This document shows positions 33,440-43,913 of a DNA stretch of 43,913 bases, piece after piece (the stretch's first letter is position 1; each line of letters starts with the position of its first letter). This DNA comes from Ectocarpus siliculosus. Taxonomy: Eukaryota > Sar > Phaeophyceae > Ectocarpales > Ectocarpaceae. Under the pieces are notes generated by a model, which saw only the letters and a list, made by a program, of their open reading frames with translations, had not been told where the DNA came from and made no database searches. The stretch lies in NCBI GenBank assembly GCA_000310025.1, contig FN649734.1:3136081-3179993 (forward strand). The letters run 5' to 3'. Both the position numbers and the translations under genes were made by a program.

Positions 33440-34396
33440 ATGAGCTCCCGGCAAGAGACCGGCGGCGGCGGCGGTGGCGGCAGCAGGCAGCTCGCGACGG
33501 CGTTGTTGGCCTTGGTGGCCCTGAACGCCTGCTTTGACGTCGGCGCCGGCTTCTCCAGCGGCATCCCGTGCCCCGTCGACCTCTTCTCATGCCTGGGCGA
33601 CGACGAGTGCAGCTCCTGCCTGGACGCCCTCCAGGAGAACGACCTCCCGATCCTCGGGGGCGATTTCGAGCTGTGCGGCGACCTGTACGCCGGCGTGTGC
33701 GCCGCCGCCGAGGCAGTCGGCTGCAACACCGACAACGAGGACCTGGTCGAGTTCCTGACCTGCGTGGCCGACGACTCGTACGGGTGCGGGGACTTCACCA
33801 CCTGCGCGGACTTCCCCGCGGAGGAGGAAACACCGCCGCCAACCGCTCCCCCGTCCCCGGTTGTCGCCGCCGCCACGACGACCGCGCCCGGGACTGTCGC
33901 GCCCAGCGGCGGCGGCGGCGCGACGACCGCTGCCCCCACGGCGGTTGCCGTTCCTACACCCACACCCTCTTCTTTCCCGTTCCCAGAGACCGCCGCGCCT
34001 ACCGCTGCCGTGGCCGCTGCTACAAGCGCTCCATCTTCTGGCTCCCGCGGCGGCCAGCTGTTCTCGCCGACGGCCGCACCCACCGGCGGCGGCAACGGGA
34101 AGGGTCTTGACACCGCCTATCCGACATCGGCCTCGGTGTTCGAGGGCTTCATGGACACGCTGGCTCCGTCCGCCGCGCCGACCGGGCCCGACGGCGGTCT
34201 CTGGGGGGGAGCCGTGTTCTCGGGCACGCCTACCGCGGCTCCGACGGTCGGGTTCGAGGACGCACTTGACGGCGTTAGCGCCGGCAGCGCCTTGGCTGTG
34301 GCTACCCCCGTCATCGTCGTCGCCGCCGCCGCCGTGGTCTTCTTCGCGGCGACTGCTCTCCTCGCCGACTTCTCGCCGTATACCCTGGCCGCTTGA
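33440..34396 (+). CDS. Secreted or cell-surface Cys-domain protein with Ala/Pro/Thr stalk (318 aa)
   Basis: Single exon. The frame is open further upstream, but the ATG at 33440 is preferred because it puts a signal peptide at the N-terminus: RQLATALLALVALNACFDVG follows a short Gly-rich leader. An approximately 85-residue domain follows, with ten cysteines (CPVDLFSCLGDDECSSCL, LCGDLYAGVC, GC, TC, GC, TC), all presumably disulfide-bonded outside the cell. A Pro/Ala/Thr/Gly stalk of about 150 residues repeats the motif TAAPT or SAAPT at least four times and would be a natural O-glycosylation substrate. The C-terminus has a hydrophobic segment (about 283-308, VATPVIVVAAAAVVFFAATA) ending a few residues before the stop. 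That suits a membrane anchor or a GPI-type signal. The layout suggests a cell-wall or extracellular-matrix surface protein. I know no named family for the Cys domain. Confidence 0.78.
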   Translation: MSSRQETGGGGGGGSRQLATALLALVALNACFDVGAGFSSGIPCPVDLFSCLGDDECSSCLDALQENDLPILGGDFELCGDLYAGVCAAAEAVGCNTDNEDLVEFLTCVADDSYGCGDFTTCADFPAEEETPPPTAPPSPVVAAATTTAPGTVAPSGGGGATTAAPTAVAVPTPTPSSFPFPETAAPTAAVAAATSAPSSGSRGGQLFSPTAAPTGGGNGKGLDTAYPTSASVFEGFMDTLAPSAAPTGPDGGLWGGAVFSGTPTAAPTVGFEDALDGVSAGSALAVATPVIVVAAAAVVFFAATALLADFSPYTLAA

Positions 34397-36472
34397 ATCC
34401 GCGTGTGCATTCTCGGGCTTGAGGGGAAGGGGGCGCCGGGATCAGCGGGCGGCGGGGGTGCTCCTTTAGCGCCTGAGACGCCGTGACCGCAGGCGCAGGG
34501 CGAACGACCTCATTGACAACACTGGTGTTGCCGTAAGCTCTAGGTGTGCTGTCAACCGCGATCGCATTCGGTGCTTTGGTATTCTCCGAACATATTTTGC
34601 GCTATAGTACGGGGCTGTTATTGGTTCCCAGTCTTTCAGGGGGCAAGGGGGTCGGTCAAGGGCGGGAGAAAATGGCGGATCGAACTCACACACGCTCTGT
34701 GTTGTATGTAGCACATGGATGTCCCGACACGGAGAGAGACGTATGCATGGGAGTTCCCGTTCAGGGACTTGGAGAGCTCCTGCTCATCGTGAGGCCAGGC
34801 CAACTTCTGTCCGGAGGGTGCTGCGGTAGTTCAAGCATGGCGGGGGTGAGAAAAAAAAAAAAGGCGAAATCTTGAATCGCGCAAAGTTCGAACGTGGGTT
34901 GTTTTGTGTCTTGGCCCAGATGTCAGGTCAGGGCGAGGCATCCCTGATTTTTGTACAACACCCCGGCCTTCTTTGGCTGTTCGACGTTGGTCTGACAGCC
35001 GACGGAGAGAGGGCGGTTATTCTGCTTCGTCTCCGATTTAAGAACGAACGAGGTTCTTGGAACCGACATGGTGGGAGCGGTTTTTCAGCTACGTTATTCT
35101 TGATGTCTTCTGGTGATGGGGAGAGAGCGAAACCGTTTCGCGCATGAATGGCGTGAGACGTGTTTTGTCTGGATTAGAAGTAATAGGTCGAGCAAGGGGC
35201 GAGAGGCTGATTTTGAGGCTTTTCTTCCGCGTTGTCTTCGTATTTTTTGTTTTTTTGTCATCGTTTTTTGGAGGTCACCTTGAGTGATCCTGATGGTCAC
35301 ATGTTATTGGTAGGGGGTATATATATGGACTGTTATATTTGATAGTCAAGAGAAAGGTGCTTGCTTTTCGGGACCCGCAACAACGCCAACAACAATGAGT
35401 GCAGCGTATGCCTCGAATCGAGGGGGAGAACCCCATCAAGATGCGCAATTGTTCGACTAGAGCGTGCGAAGTATTGCATGTCTTGTATGCTGGCATTGTT
35501 CCTGAAGGGCCTGCTACCCCGGGGGGTTCGCGTGTGTGCGAACAATCAATCGTGATTTTCCCGTGAAGCGTTCATACTTCTTCTCCTGCCTTTGGCGGGG
35601 CATATATATGCTTTACAATCTCGAAACCTGTCGCCACCATCGTTTCTGCATTGCGTGTACCGATCGGCTAGTTTGAATTTGTTGCGTGGGTTTTGGGGGG
35701 GGCGAGGTGTACGTGGCAGAAGCAACGGCGTACATCTAATATGTCATACTGCTGTAGTTCTTGCGTACTTGCCAATTGAACAGTTTCAGGGATATACTCT
35801 CTACGTGCGTAGTCAATATAGTTTACTACTGTAGTTGTCGGTGTGTGACTCTCGGTCGTAGGCTGTTGGTCATTGCAACGTCCGATGAATGATGGACGAC
35901 GTATCGCGTGTTGTTCGGTTTAGTTGGTGGTGAGAGATCCAACGCTGGGGTGGCCGGTGCGGATACTTGTTCGTTCGGTGATGATGCTCGATAAATTAAA
36001 AACAGACGTCTCTCGACGTCGCCTTGAGCTTGTTCGTATTGGATACTTTCTATTTGCTGTGGTGGTGGGTGTGGCGAGGAGAGCAATTGTTCAATCTCAA
36101 CAAACGTCCCGTACTAGTTTCAGGGCGCCACTCTCTCTGTCTCTCTCGATAGGATTGCCTGAGCACGACCGGCTGTGCTTGGTGGTAGGAGCCGAAAATT
36201 TGGCGGGGGACACGGCCGCCCATTCACGCCCCCCCCCCCGCGCCAAGGGTGGCACTTTGAACATGTATGTACGGGTTCGGACAGTGTGCAGGGCTAGATC
36301 TGGAGACTAAACATTGGATCTGTGCTGCTGCCCGATGCGCATGTTGGCTACCTAGATGTCCTCCAGGAAGCCTTTTGGTCCTATCGGCGATATCGACGGC
36401 CGCGATGTCCTGAGAACCGGATCCAAACCCAACCATGACGGGTATGCTCGCCTCGTGTTGTGGATGCCATTA

Positions 36473-36690
36473 CCGTATACGACACAAGATAACACACCCC
36501 CTAGATCGATTTTCAAAGCTCGATTACGCCACGATGAAGAGGGTGCAAATAACGAAACGAAACGTTTCCGGAAAGCTCTCGACGAGACAGCTTCAACGCC
36601 GCCGTCTTCGGCGCTGTGACTCTTTCTACTGATGAGAAATCGAGCTTTGAAAATCGGTCCAGGGGGTGTGTTATCTTGTGTCGTATACGG
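36473..36690. mobile_element. TA-flanked inverted-repeat MITE, copy B
   Basis: 218 bp, bounded by TA on each side (36471-36472 and 36691-36692). The ends read CCGTATACGACACAAGATAA and continue CACACCCCCTAGATCGATTT. The right end is the reverse complement with about two to three changes. The interior includes GAAAGCTCTCGACGAGACAG (36572-36591), which in reverse complement matches the interior of copy A and of the decayed copy near 4222. The interior is therefore in opposite orientation to copy A. Confidence 0.87.
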
Positions 36691-37825
36691 TACGCTAAAT
36701 GCGCGCACGTTTGCCACTTTGATTGGAAAGTAAAATCCCAACAATTGTACGTTGGAACCTTCAATCCCTGAGCATCGGCTCCTGTTGTTGGAAGTGGGTG
36801 ATTTCTCGAAGATAGACGGCCACCCGCGATGTGTGGGACAAAAAAAAAGTAACACTTGGACGCAGGGAAACTACAGTAGAGCTGAATCGTGTAAATTTTA
36901 AACAAGAGAGGCAAAGCGCCGCGGACGTACGGTGCAGTGCAAGACTACACATACTTATGTCGTGGGGTTGTTCGCCCTCCTCCAGTGGATATTATAGTGA
37001 TGCGCTCGACAGAGGTATTTCTGCAGTAAAGGGGCACGTGAAGATGTTGCCTGGGACAAGGCGTCATGAACGATGTTCGCTACTGGAAAGTGCCGACCGG
37101 CTTGTTTATTCGTGGTTCTGCCGCAGGTGAAACCGTCGAAGCGATGTGATAGTTTTTTTCATGTTTATTTTTTGTCGAACCGGCACCACACGCCCAAAGT
37201 GCGCGCGCGCCGACCGCATATGCATGCAACTGGTCGTGCGTGTGTAGCGGGTCCCTTCATCAAATGGACGAATAAGAGCAGAGATAGATAGGCACGGAGT
37301 AGCCGTATTATGTACTCGTATTTCCTGCGTACTGATTGGAAGCAGGTGTCTCACACAATCATCGAGTCCCATCGGCGATGGAGGTTGATGCAGCACCAAA
37401 TGAAGGGGATGAAGGGACAAGTACATCCCACGAGGGTGGCGTGAGAGGTGGGTGAACCCGTCCCAACCACAAAATAAGTCATTGCCATTTGATGAGCCAA
37501 CCGCGTGTCAAGGTGAAACAGTACGAAGCCTTGTGGTGCCCACCTGCCCTCAAGTAGACTACCCCTATAACTACACTTGAGCGCCTGTCTCTCTGTGAGA
37601 ACTCTGCAAGTAAGACTACAGTACAGTAGTAGCCTGTTGAGAGCTTCGAAACTTCTACATACAGTACTTGCAATCACTTGCCATCCTGACAGCAGCAAAT
37701 CATTTATTTTGTCTTTGAATCATGACTATCTGACACGTCACGGGGTGGGAGAGTTTTTCTTTCTGTGGAATGCGTACTTTGACGAGAGCTGCTTGTTATT
37801 TGATTGCGGTATACATTTCATATTG

Positions 37826-37965
37826 TAAGTGCTATGTTACGTTACTACTGTAGCATCGACCGCGCTAACCGGCTGACCAATGAAAAAACGTCAGTCTCCG
37901 TGCGATTGAAACACGAGAACACTTCTAAGGGACCCCGTGACGGGGCGGCATGGGGGAGGCTCAGC
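37826..37965 (+). repeat. Dispersed repeat R1, best-preserved intergenic copy
   Basis: TTGTAAGTGC at the left is followed by ACTACTGTAG, the core CATCGACCGCGCTAACCGGC (37854-37873), TGACCAATGAAAAAACGTCA and GTCTCCGTGCGATTG. The 3' module GGGACCCCGTGACGGGGCGG lies at 37930-37949. Here the usual GT microsatellite is replaced by a GTAAGT-containing lead. Confidence 0.8.
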
Positions 37966-38592
37966 TATTCTCCGGATTAAAGGCAGAAACGGTAGCAACA
38001 GAAGAAACTGTGTGTGTCCCTGTCTTTCGACACGTCTGTCCACTTCCAATGATGAGCCCTCACAACATGTGTTTCCCAAGTTTATCCGTCGTGCAGCCTC
38101 AGGAACAGAGACGCTTTTCTTGCGATCAAGAATCAAATATGAACAATCAAGATCAAACTTACCCTGGGTCGCCTGATTCTTCTTCCGTGTACCCGGGTGT
38201 ATTCGCCGCCGGGGTTACGCCCGCCAAGCCATTCCCCACACGTAAACACCATATCAAACGCGAAGAAGGTGGTAATAATATCACTCCATCGGACAAATAA
38301 GGAAGGAAGAGGTGTAGAACGCCACCAACAACTGACGAAAAATACCATCACATCGGGGGCCATGAGAGGGAGTGGGTTAGCGATAACCGCATCAGAGGTT
38401 AGTGGGTGCAGAATTTCGGCGACTTTCAATATTGCGAAGCTGTACTTCATATAAAGATTAATTCCAACTCTCGATATTCCCCCAATCATGGGTGACAGTT
38501 ATCAGTATCCTGATACGGTAGCAATCTTCGGAGGTATTACGCCGTATGGGAAACAGAACCCTACAACACTCGCGTTAGCGCATGCATACGAC

Positions 38593-38834
38593 CAACCTCC
38601 CACACTACTGGCAGTTTTTCTAAACCGCCCACGAGCCGCCCATTGGAACTTGATAGACTGCCCATGAGCTGCCCATGGATTGCCCATGAGCTGCCCATGG
38701 ATTGCCCATGAGCTGCCCATGGATTGCCCATGAGTTGCCCACGGTGGGCCCATGGGCTGCCCATGGTCACCACTTAAGTACCCATGGGTGCCCCATGGGC
38801 GGTTTACCAAACCTGTACAAAGTATGGGAGGCCC
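38593..38834. mobile_element. hAT-like non-autonomous element 2 carrying a CCCATGGG minisatellite
   Basis: 242 bp. The left end contains CCTCCCACACTACTGGCAG and TAAACCGCCCA. The right end contains GGGCGGTTTACC and closes on AGTATGGGAGG, an inverted match. The flanks are CATACGAC (38585-38592) and CCTACGAC (38835-38842), an 8-bp duplication with one change. The interior (about 38660-38770) is a 22-24-bp array of GCCCATGAGCTGCCCATGGA type. Left end and core motif match the element at 32198-32579. Confidence 0.72.
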
Positions 38835-39452
38835 CCTACGACTGATTTGCATGAACTCCTACAACAACACCAACGATCCAAGAAATTGATACAGAGGGGT
38901 GAAATATTGAGCAAAAGGTGACGTGCTTCCCATCTGCCGAGGGGGGCAAACATTTATCAGAAAAATACGAAGTACCCAGAGTACCGAGAACGGGGCGTTT
39001 GGGGGAGGTGGCGTGTGCAGCCCTTGGGTCAAGCCTATCAGGGACAACATATTTTAGCGGTCCCGAGCCTCTTGGCCTTTCTGTACACTACCGAGGCGTA
39101 GGCTGCCCTTCGCTCAATTGTATTCAACAGCAGCCGTCCTCCGGAGTCGAAGGTAGATATATGTGTGCCTTTGGGAGAGACTACAACATGTCCGCGTCGC
39201 CGGACCGGGATACACTCGTGAATCTGGTGATGTTGGACATTTCTCCGATCTAGACGTGAAATACGGCGGCAATGAGCCAACAGCAAGAGCTGCCCCGACG
39301 CAGACCCTTGTTCCCAACGCTCTGCATTCGCGACGGTGCATGAGCAGACCTATCCCATACCGTTTGATGCAGCAACCAAACAATCCGCGGCAAACAGGAC
39401 CCTGCTGCTACTCTTGCTTCCTGACGCCCCGTGCGTCTACCTACTTTCACAG

Positions 39453-42400
39453 ATGTGACATTGGAAGACAAACGATCCTGGTTTGTGAGAACCCACGCCG
39501 CGGCCAATCAAGCCGCGGATGAGAGGTTCTACCGGCTGGGCTACTGGGTGGCGACCCACCCGACGTTGACCCTGCTCCTAAACCTAGTCTTCGTAGCACT
39601 CTGCTCCATCGGTTTCGTGAACTTCACAATCGTCACGGACGGTGAGTCTAGTCGCAACAATTAGAGCATCATCGTAACATTCAGGCAGGGTTGTGGTTTC
39701 GGCGTCTTGCGTGGGAGCCGGTCAAGACTCCACAGCGTTAGGTTAGACTAGACCGACCGGACATCGTTGGGCGTCAATACGCCGCCGGCTCGATTGGGTG
39801 TGTGTACTACATCCTCAGCTGACATACCTTGTTTCTGTGGGTTTCGGGATTGTTTCGTCGAGTCTCGTGCTGACGGCCAGTCTACGTGGTCGTTGCTACG
39901 TCTGCATCCTCTGGAGACCAGGACGCAACCCCAAACTGTCGTGCATCGCCAGACTCGTGGAAACGCGAAGCTTAGCTTAGTGTTGCGCCTTATCTTGTTA
40001 GACCTGATGTTAAAAGTACTCCTTCTCCTCGCGCGGAACCCCACAATACTCCCAAAAGTTCACGATCCCATGGTGCCTTTCGAAAATGACTTGTTTCGTG
40101 GGCTGGAAATACAGGCGAGGTACTGTGGGTGCCAGCCAACTCGCTATCCAAGCAGCACGAGCTCATCATTCTTGACTATTTCGACGAAGGTACGTTGGTC
40201 AGGAATTGTCCGCCAAAGTCACCAGGGGGGAGTCCCGTTGGTATCGCGTCCCGCCGGTTCATTTTTGTAGCTAAAAGTGTAAGGAGAGTGTAGACTATGC
40301 CCGAAACCACGCCTAGAGATCGAGGATTACCCTACTCGTCGTGCTGATTGCGTCATAAGTCTACGAGTGCAGGGTATGGGACAGTAGCTCCAACGGTCAG
40401 CGTCCGACGTGCCCGAATTTTCCGTACTCAACGAGGCGTGCCGAGGCGTCCGTTGACTGGTGACACTAGTTTTGTCCGATCTCGTTGGCTAATCTTCGTG
40501 TCGCAATCGTTCTACCGAGTTATTGACTAATGTCACAGTTCTTGCTACAGGCTTCCCACTCGTGGCAAACGGCACGCGCAGCCACCAACGGAAAAATATC
40601 GAGTGACCGCGCACCCCCTACACCCACGTTCAAAGCTTGGTAAACTGTTAGTGCAAGGAGAGTTTGCCAAGGACACACTTACAGCACTAACCCTACCCCT
40701 AACCACGCTTTCGGCGTGGGAAACCTCTTGGTTTCGGTCAATTTCGATGTCTGCGATCACTCTTTGTTTCTACCGTATGAAGCATGTGCCGGAGTACATT
40801 TTTGTCTCCTCGAAAGCAACAACGTCTGTATCGTCCAAAAATACCACAAACAAATGTGAACAGGTTCTGACTACGCGTTGCTCCTGCTGGAGAGCGCTGT
40901 CGAGGGCGGAAACGTGCTCACCAAAGCTTCGGTCGACATGCTCTGGGATCTAAACTCCAGGGTCATGCTCGTTGAGGTATGCGTGTAGGACAGTGTACAT
41001 GATCGAACACACTCGTCCGCAAGGTGATGCGTCGTTCGCGAGATAGCACGAGAGCGGGTTCGGGACCATGCTTCTACCAATGGTAATGATGCCGTCGTAC
41101 CCTTCTCGCATGCTAGCCGATACGCAGTTTTCACGCCGGCACGCCTAGGCATTCGAGCACTAGGGCACTATCTTTGTCCGCAAAAGTGAAACACTTCGAC
41201 CATTCTCCTTTAACCAATGGGAACCAGGAGTCGGGTTCTCATATTAATTTCGATTGTTGTTTGGTACTGGTGCCCCTTGCCGTGCTTTTTGGCTCCCCGT
41301 TCTCCCTGCGGATGGTGTGGATTCCACCGGCTATTTATCCCTGTTAGACGGAGAGTGGCAACACCTACACCGACCTTTGCACCACGGATGCGGATGGTGT
41401 AACGTGCAAGCAGCCGTTTCGTGGGATCACTCGCTTCTGGGGGAACGACTTCGACATCTATGAGGTAAACATTTTGCGCATGATGCTGCACGTGTTGTCG
41501 GGCACATCTCTTGTAGGATGTTGGCCTCTACATGTAGTTGTGCTGTCAGAAACGTCGTAGATGTTTGCAGCAACGTAGCGGACGAGTACCGTGGGTTCTT
41601 ATGTAGGGTATTGGTGATTGATTGCTGTAAACGTTTGTCACCGAGATACAAGCTACACGAGCAATACGGGTGTGTAGTGCAGCGCCCTTCACTGACAGCC
41701 CCTTCCTCGTGCCATTGACGCCATTCCAATCGAATATTCCGTGGTGAAACGGCCAGAAAAGCAGTAAAAGGCGCCCGGTCGGTTAAATCGTGTCACCTCT
41801 TCCTGTACCAGCCCCGTGTCTCGCTCAGAAGGGGAATTGTCCCGGAATCTTTCGGACACAGGCAGGAATCACAAGAGCCCTTCTGTATCACGCCGTAGAA
41901 TTCCAAAGCGCACAGTACGTGATTTGTTTTTTTCAAAATCTTCCTGTTGATGGTGTTCCGGAAACCGACCCCGATCGAGGTCCACACCACCAACATCATC
42001 AGAAAGAACCTTCGGCACCATTGACAGAAAACCGAGTGTTAGCAGAGGCGACCATAGAAGCGACATCACCACCGAACCTGGCAACAACGGCACTGAAGGT
42101 CAAACGGAATCATAGAATAGATACCAGAGACGGCGGAAAACACCGCAATGAAACAGTATCGATAAGCGCCCCCTCCCCTCCCCCCTCCGTCGGTGCCCCT
42201 CCCCTCGCCCCCCGCGGAAAGGCTGCTGCCACAAGCGATGCCGATGTTCTGGCCGCCATCAACATGGATACTTATCCGGATGGCCAGGCGGTCTCCCTTG
42301 AGGCGGTGTTCGGCAACAGCTTGACGTACGACGCCACCGGGAGCAGCGTAGTGAGCGCCGGCGTCTTCATGCAGGTGAGAGGGTGAGGGTGAGCAGGATG

Positions 42401-42800
42401 AGGGATGGAGAAAAGGAAAGTATTTGGGCTCAAACGCTATCTGTCGTTTTTGGCGATTGATTGAGAAAGGATATGCTCTTCGAAGACAAGATGCGTCCGA
42501 GTGAACCTCGGCTACGGCTACAACCGCCGCCATTCTTTCCAAAGTTTATAGTAGGGTGACTGTCTCGCAGTGCCATGAAACCCCCCTGACCACGGCAGCC
42601 AATTTTCCCGGGGTAAAGGTATGCGCCCCAGAGGCCGACGATCATGTCCTGCTTCCTGCCTTATATACATATGTTGTGGGAATTGCAGTCGTACGAGCTC
42701 GAGCTAACAGCGAACGACGACGAAGAGTTCTGGGAGGTACGGCAGTGGGAGAGCCTGTTTCACGAGCTCGTCGAAGGCATCATGGAGGAGCAGGAAGACG
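39453..42800 (+). CDS. Patched/NPC1-like (RND, sterol-sensing) membrane protein, internal exons only
   Basis: Six exons join in phase: 39453-39641, 40115-40189, 40864-40976, 41348-41464, 42222-42374 and 42689-42800, giving about 253 residues. The first listed exon is not initial: its frame is closed upstream without an ATG and it enters at phase 1. The last exits at phase 1, so the gene continues to the right. The segment begins with a cytosolic stretch and FYRLGYWVATHPTLTLLLNL, whose tail is the first membrane helix (LLLNLVFVALCSIGFVNF). The lumenal start follows: TDGEVLWVPANS, then LLLESAVEGGNVLTKAS, then YTDLCTTDADGVTC. Next come NMDTYPDGQAVSLEAVFGNS and a charged stretch before the next expected helices. 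This order (helix 1, LWVP, the GGNVLT motif, a Cys-containing loop, the YPDG segment) is that of Patched-domain/PTCHD and NPC1-type proteins, which move sterols or other lipids across membranes. The exact subfamily and substrate cannot be told from this N-terminal piece. The exon at 42222 is placed by the strong pyrimidine tract before it. Confidence 0.8.
40686..40704. repeat. Interstitial telomere-like repeat
   Basis: ACTAACCCTACCCCTAACC inside the intron between the second and third visible exons of the membrane-protein gene. Confidence 0.5.
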
Positions 42801-43554
42801 GTACGTCGGTCTCAACACGAATTTTCACCACATATCATTGTGCTTGCTCTCCGTCCCAACTACGCTGGCGCCAGTTTCCATCGTTATACACCATGCTGTG
42901 CATTTAGTTCACAACCGGGCTGTTCCTTGGAAGGGTTCGGCGGGGTTTCACGTTCTCATCGAGGGTAAAGTAGAGGAGAAGGAGCAGCAAGCGCCGAAAT
43001 CATGTATTCCTATTCTTACTGGTTGTGAGCGCGCATACACCTAACCCTGACCTCGATATTGAGCCGCTTGTTCGATGGAATGATCAACAGAAGGTTAACA
43101 TTTGTGGTAGCACGGTCAGCACCTGCTCGACTCGACCGGCTACGAATATGCCTCGCTTGCAGACTATCTACTGACGTGGAATGGATGTATCTCTACGGTA
43201 CAGAATACGTGGGTCTCCTTTCTTGATACCTGATTCATTCTCGCTAGCAGAGGGGCGGTACACGCTTTGTCCCTATGTAAAGCATCCGTTATCTTTCAGG
43301 GTGTATTTTCCACCGTACTGCGTGCTACAATGATAAAGTCTGTCAACACTGAAGGGTGCATTAAGTTCAAGTTCACCATATCAAACAGTTTCGCACACCG
43401 CAGAGCTCCAGACGGTTTTGCTAAAACCTCCTAGGTGTTGACCACCGCTCTTTGTGGCGCCCTTCTAGCACGTCGCAAGACGTCTTACCAAACCACGTGA
43501 AGATCCCTTGTTAGCAAACTCCCGAGTCGTTGACCCTCTTCCGTGCTCAAATTG

Positions 43555-43913
43555 CTTGCCCGTGGGGGGGGGGGGGGGGGGTCTTCCGGGGGGGGGGACC
43601 AACAAGTTGGGGGGAACTTTCACCCGGGAAAATTTCCCGGGGGGGCGAACCAACAACCCCTGGGGGGGAACGTCTCCGGGAAAAAGTTCCTCTTTGGGAT
43701 CCCATGGAAAAACGAAGCCGACGTTTTGACTTCCCCCCTCAAAAGTAAAACGCTTCCTCCCTATTAAACCACAATTTCTAACTTTTGGGCACCACCCAAA
43801 ATTTCAAACCCGGGTTGGAAACCAAAAGGATGGGGGGGGGGGCATTTGATGAAACAAACCCTGGGTTTTGGTAAATTTCCGGCGGGCCCAACGCCCGGGG
43901 CGAACGTTGAACA
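43555..43913. other. Probable low-quality contig end
   Basis: Runs of 19 G, 9 G, 8 G, and repeated GGGG, AAAA, CCCC and TTT blocks dominate the last 360 bases in a way not seen elsewhere in the window, and no repeat unit explains them. This is typical of over-called homopolymers at the tail of a sequencing read. Reading frames here should not be trusted. Confidence 0.7.

Larger units (their letters stand above)
34397..39452. other. Spacer with mobile elements, no gene recognised
   Basis: About 5 kb. It holds MITE copy B (36473-36690), an R1 copy (37852-37965) and hAT-like element 2 (38593-38834). The 5' exon or exons of the membrane-protein gene at 39453 should lie in its right part. The last few hundred bases contain ATG codons (for example 39188), but none gives a donor in the required phase, so I do not assign one. 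Confidence 0.55.

Noticed and set aside
39431-39452. Start of the Patched-like protein at a GTG at 39431
   Set aside because: A eukaryotic gene would not normally start there. A CTTTCACAG acceptor at 39452 and an upstream in-frame stop show this is an internal exon.
40553-40610. Candidate extra exon (GFPLVANGTRS) in the Patched-like gene
   Set aside because: It runs into a stop after 18 codons without a suitable donor, and the neighbouring exons already join in phase with the expected family order.

Overview
This is a stretch of nuclear DNA from an intron-rich, GC-rich-exon eukaryote. A brown alga (Ectocarpus-like stramenopile) fits best: almost every intron is a few hundred bases to 1.6 kb, exons are strongly GC-biased and poor in A/T third positions, CAG/GGC/TTG microsatellites are abundant, and spacers are full of short non-autonomous elements. 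The species call is an inference from style, not a search result.

Layout. 1-1333 (minus): 5' half of a WBP11-type splicing factor gene, running off the left edge. 1334-4873: spacer with no gene recognised, containing a decayed copy of an inverted-repeat element. 4874-16450 (plus): a complete 14-exon SEC23 gene (COPII coat GTPase activator, 774 residues), reconstructed exon by exon with consistent reading phase. 16451-23094: spacer with simple repeats. 23095-25631 and 25875-27354 (plus): two adjacent same-strand genes of unknown function. The first is a 588-residue low-complexity Ser/Gly/Asp protein. The second is a roughly 210-residue protein whose first intron is largely three copies of a dispersed repeat. 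27355-33439: repeat-rich spacer. 33440-34396 (plus): a single-exon secreted or cell-surface protein with a ten-cysteine domain, an Ala/Pro/Thr stalk and a C-terminal hydrophobic segment. 34397-39452: spacer with three mobile or repeat elements. 39453-42800 onward (plus): internal exons of a Patched/NPC1-like sterol-sensing (RND) membrane protein, incomplete at both ends. 43555-43913: homopolymer-rich sequence that looks like a low-quality contig end.

The genes do not form a pathway. SEC23 (vesicle budding from the ER), WBP11 (pre-mRNA splicing) and the RND protein are independent housekeeping or membrane genes. The most interesting layer is the repeats. A dispersed element, here called R1, has a GT-tract, a pyrimidine tract and a conserved core. 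It lies in five loci, always on the plus strand. In two genes (SEC23 intron 13 and intron 1 of the 25875 gene) its left edge coincides exactly with the 5' splice site, which suggests an introner-like behaviour. Two further families show terminal inverted repeats with recognisable target-site duplications: a 217-218 bp TA-flanked element (two good copies and one decayed) and a 242-382 bp element with 8-bp duplications that carries a CCCATGGG minisatellite.
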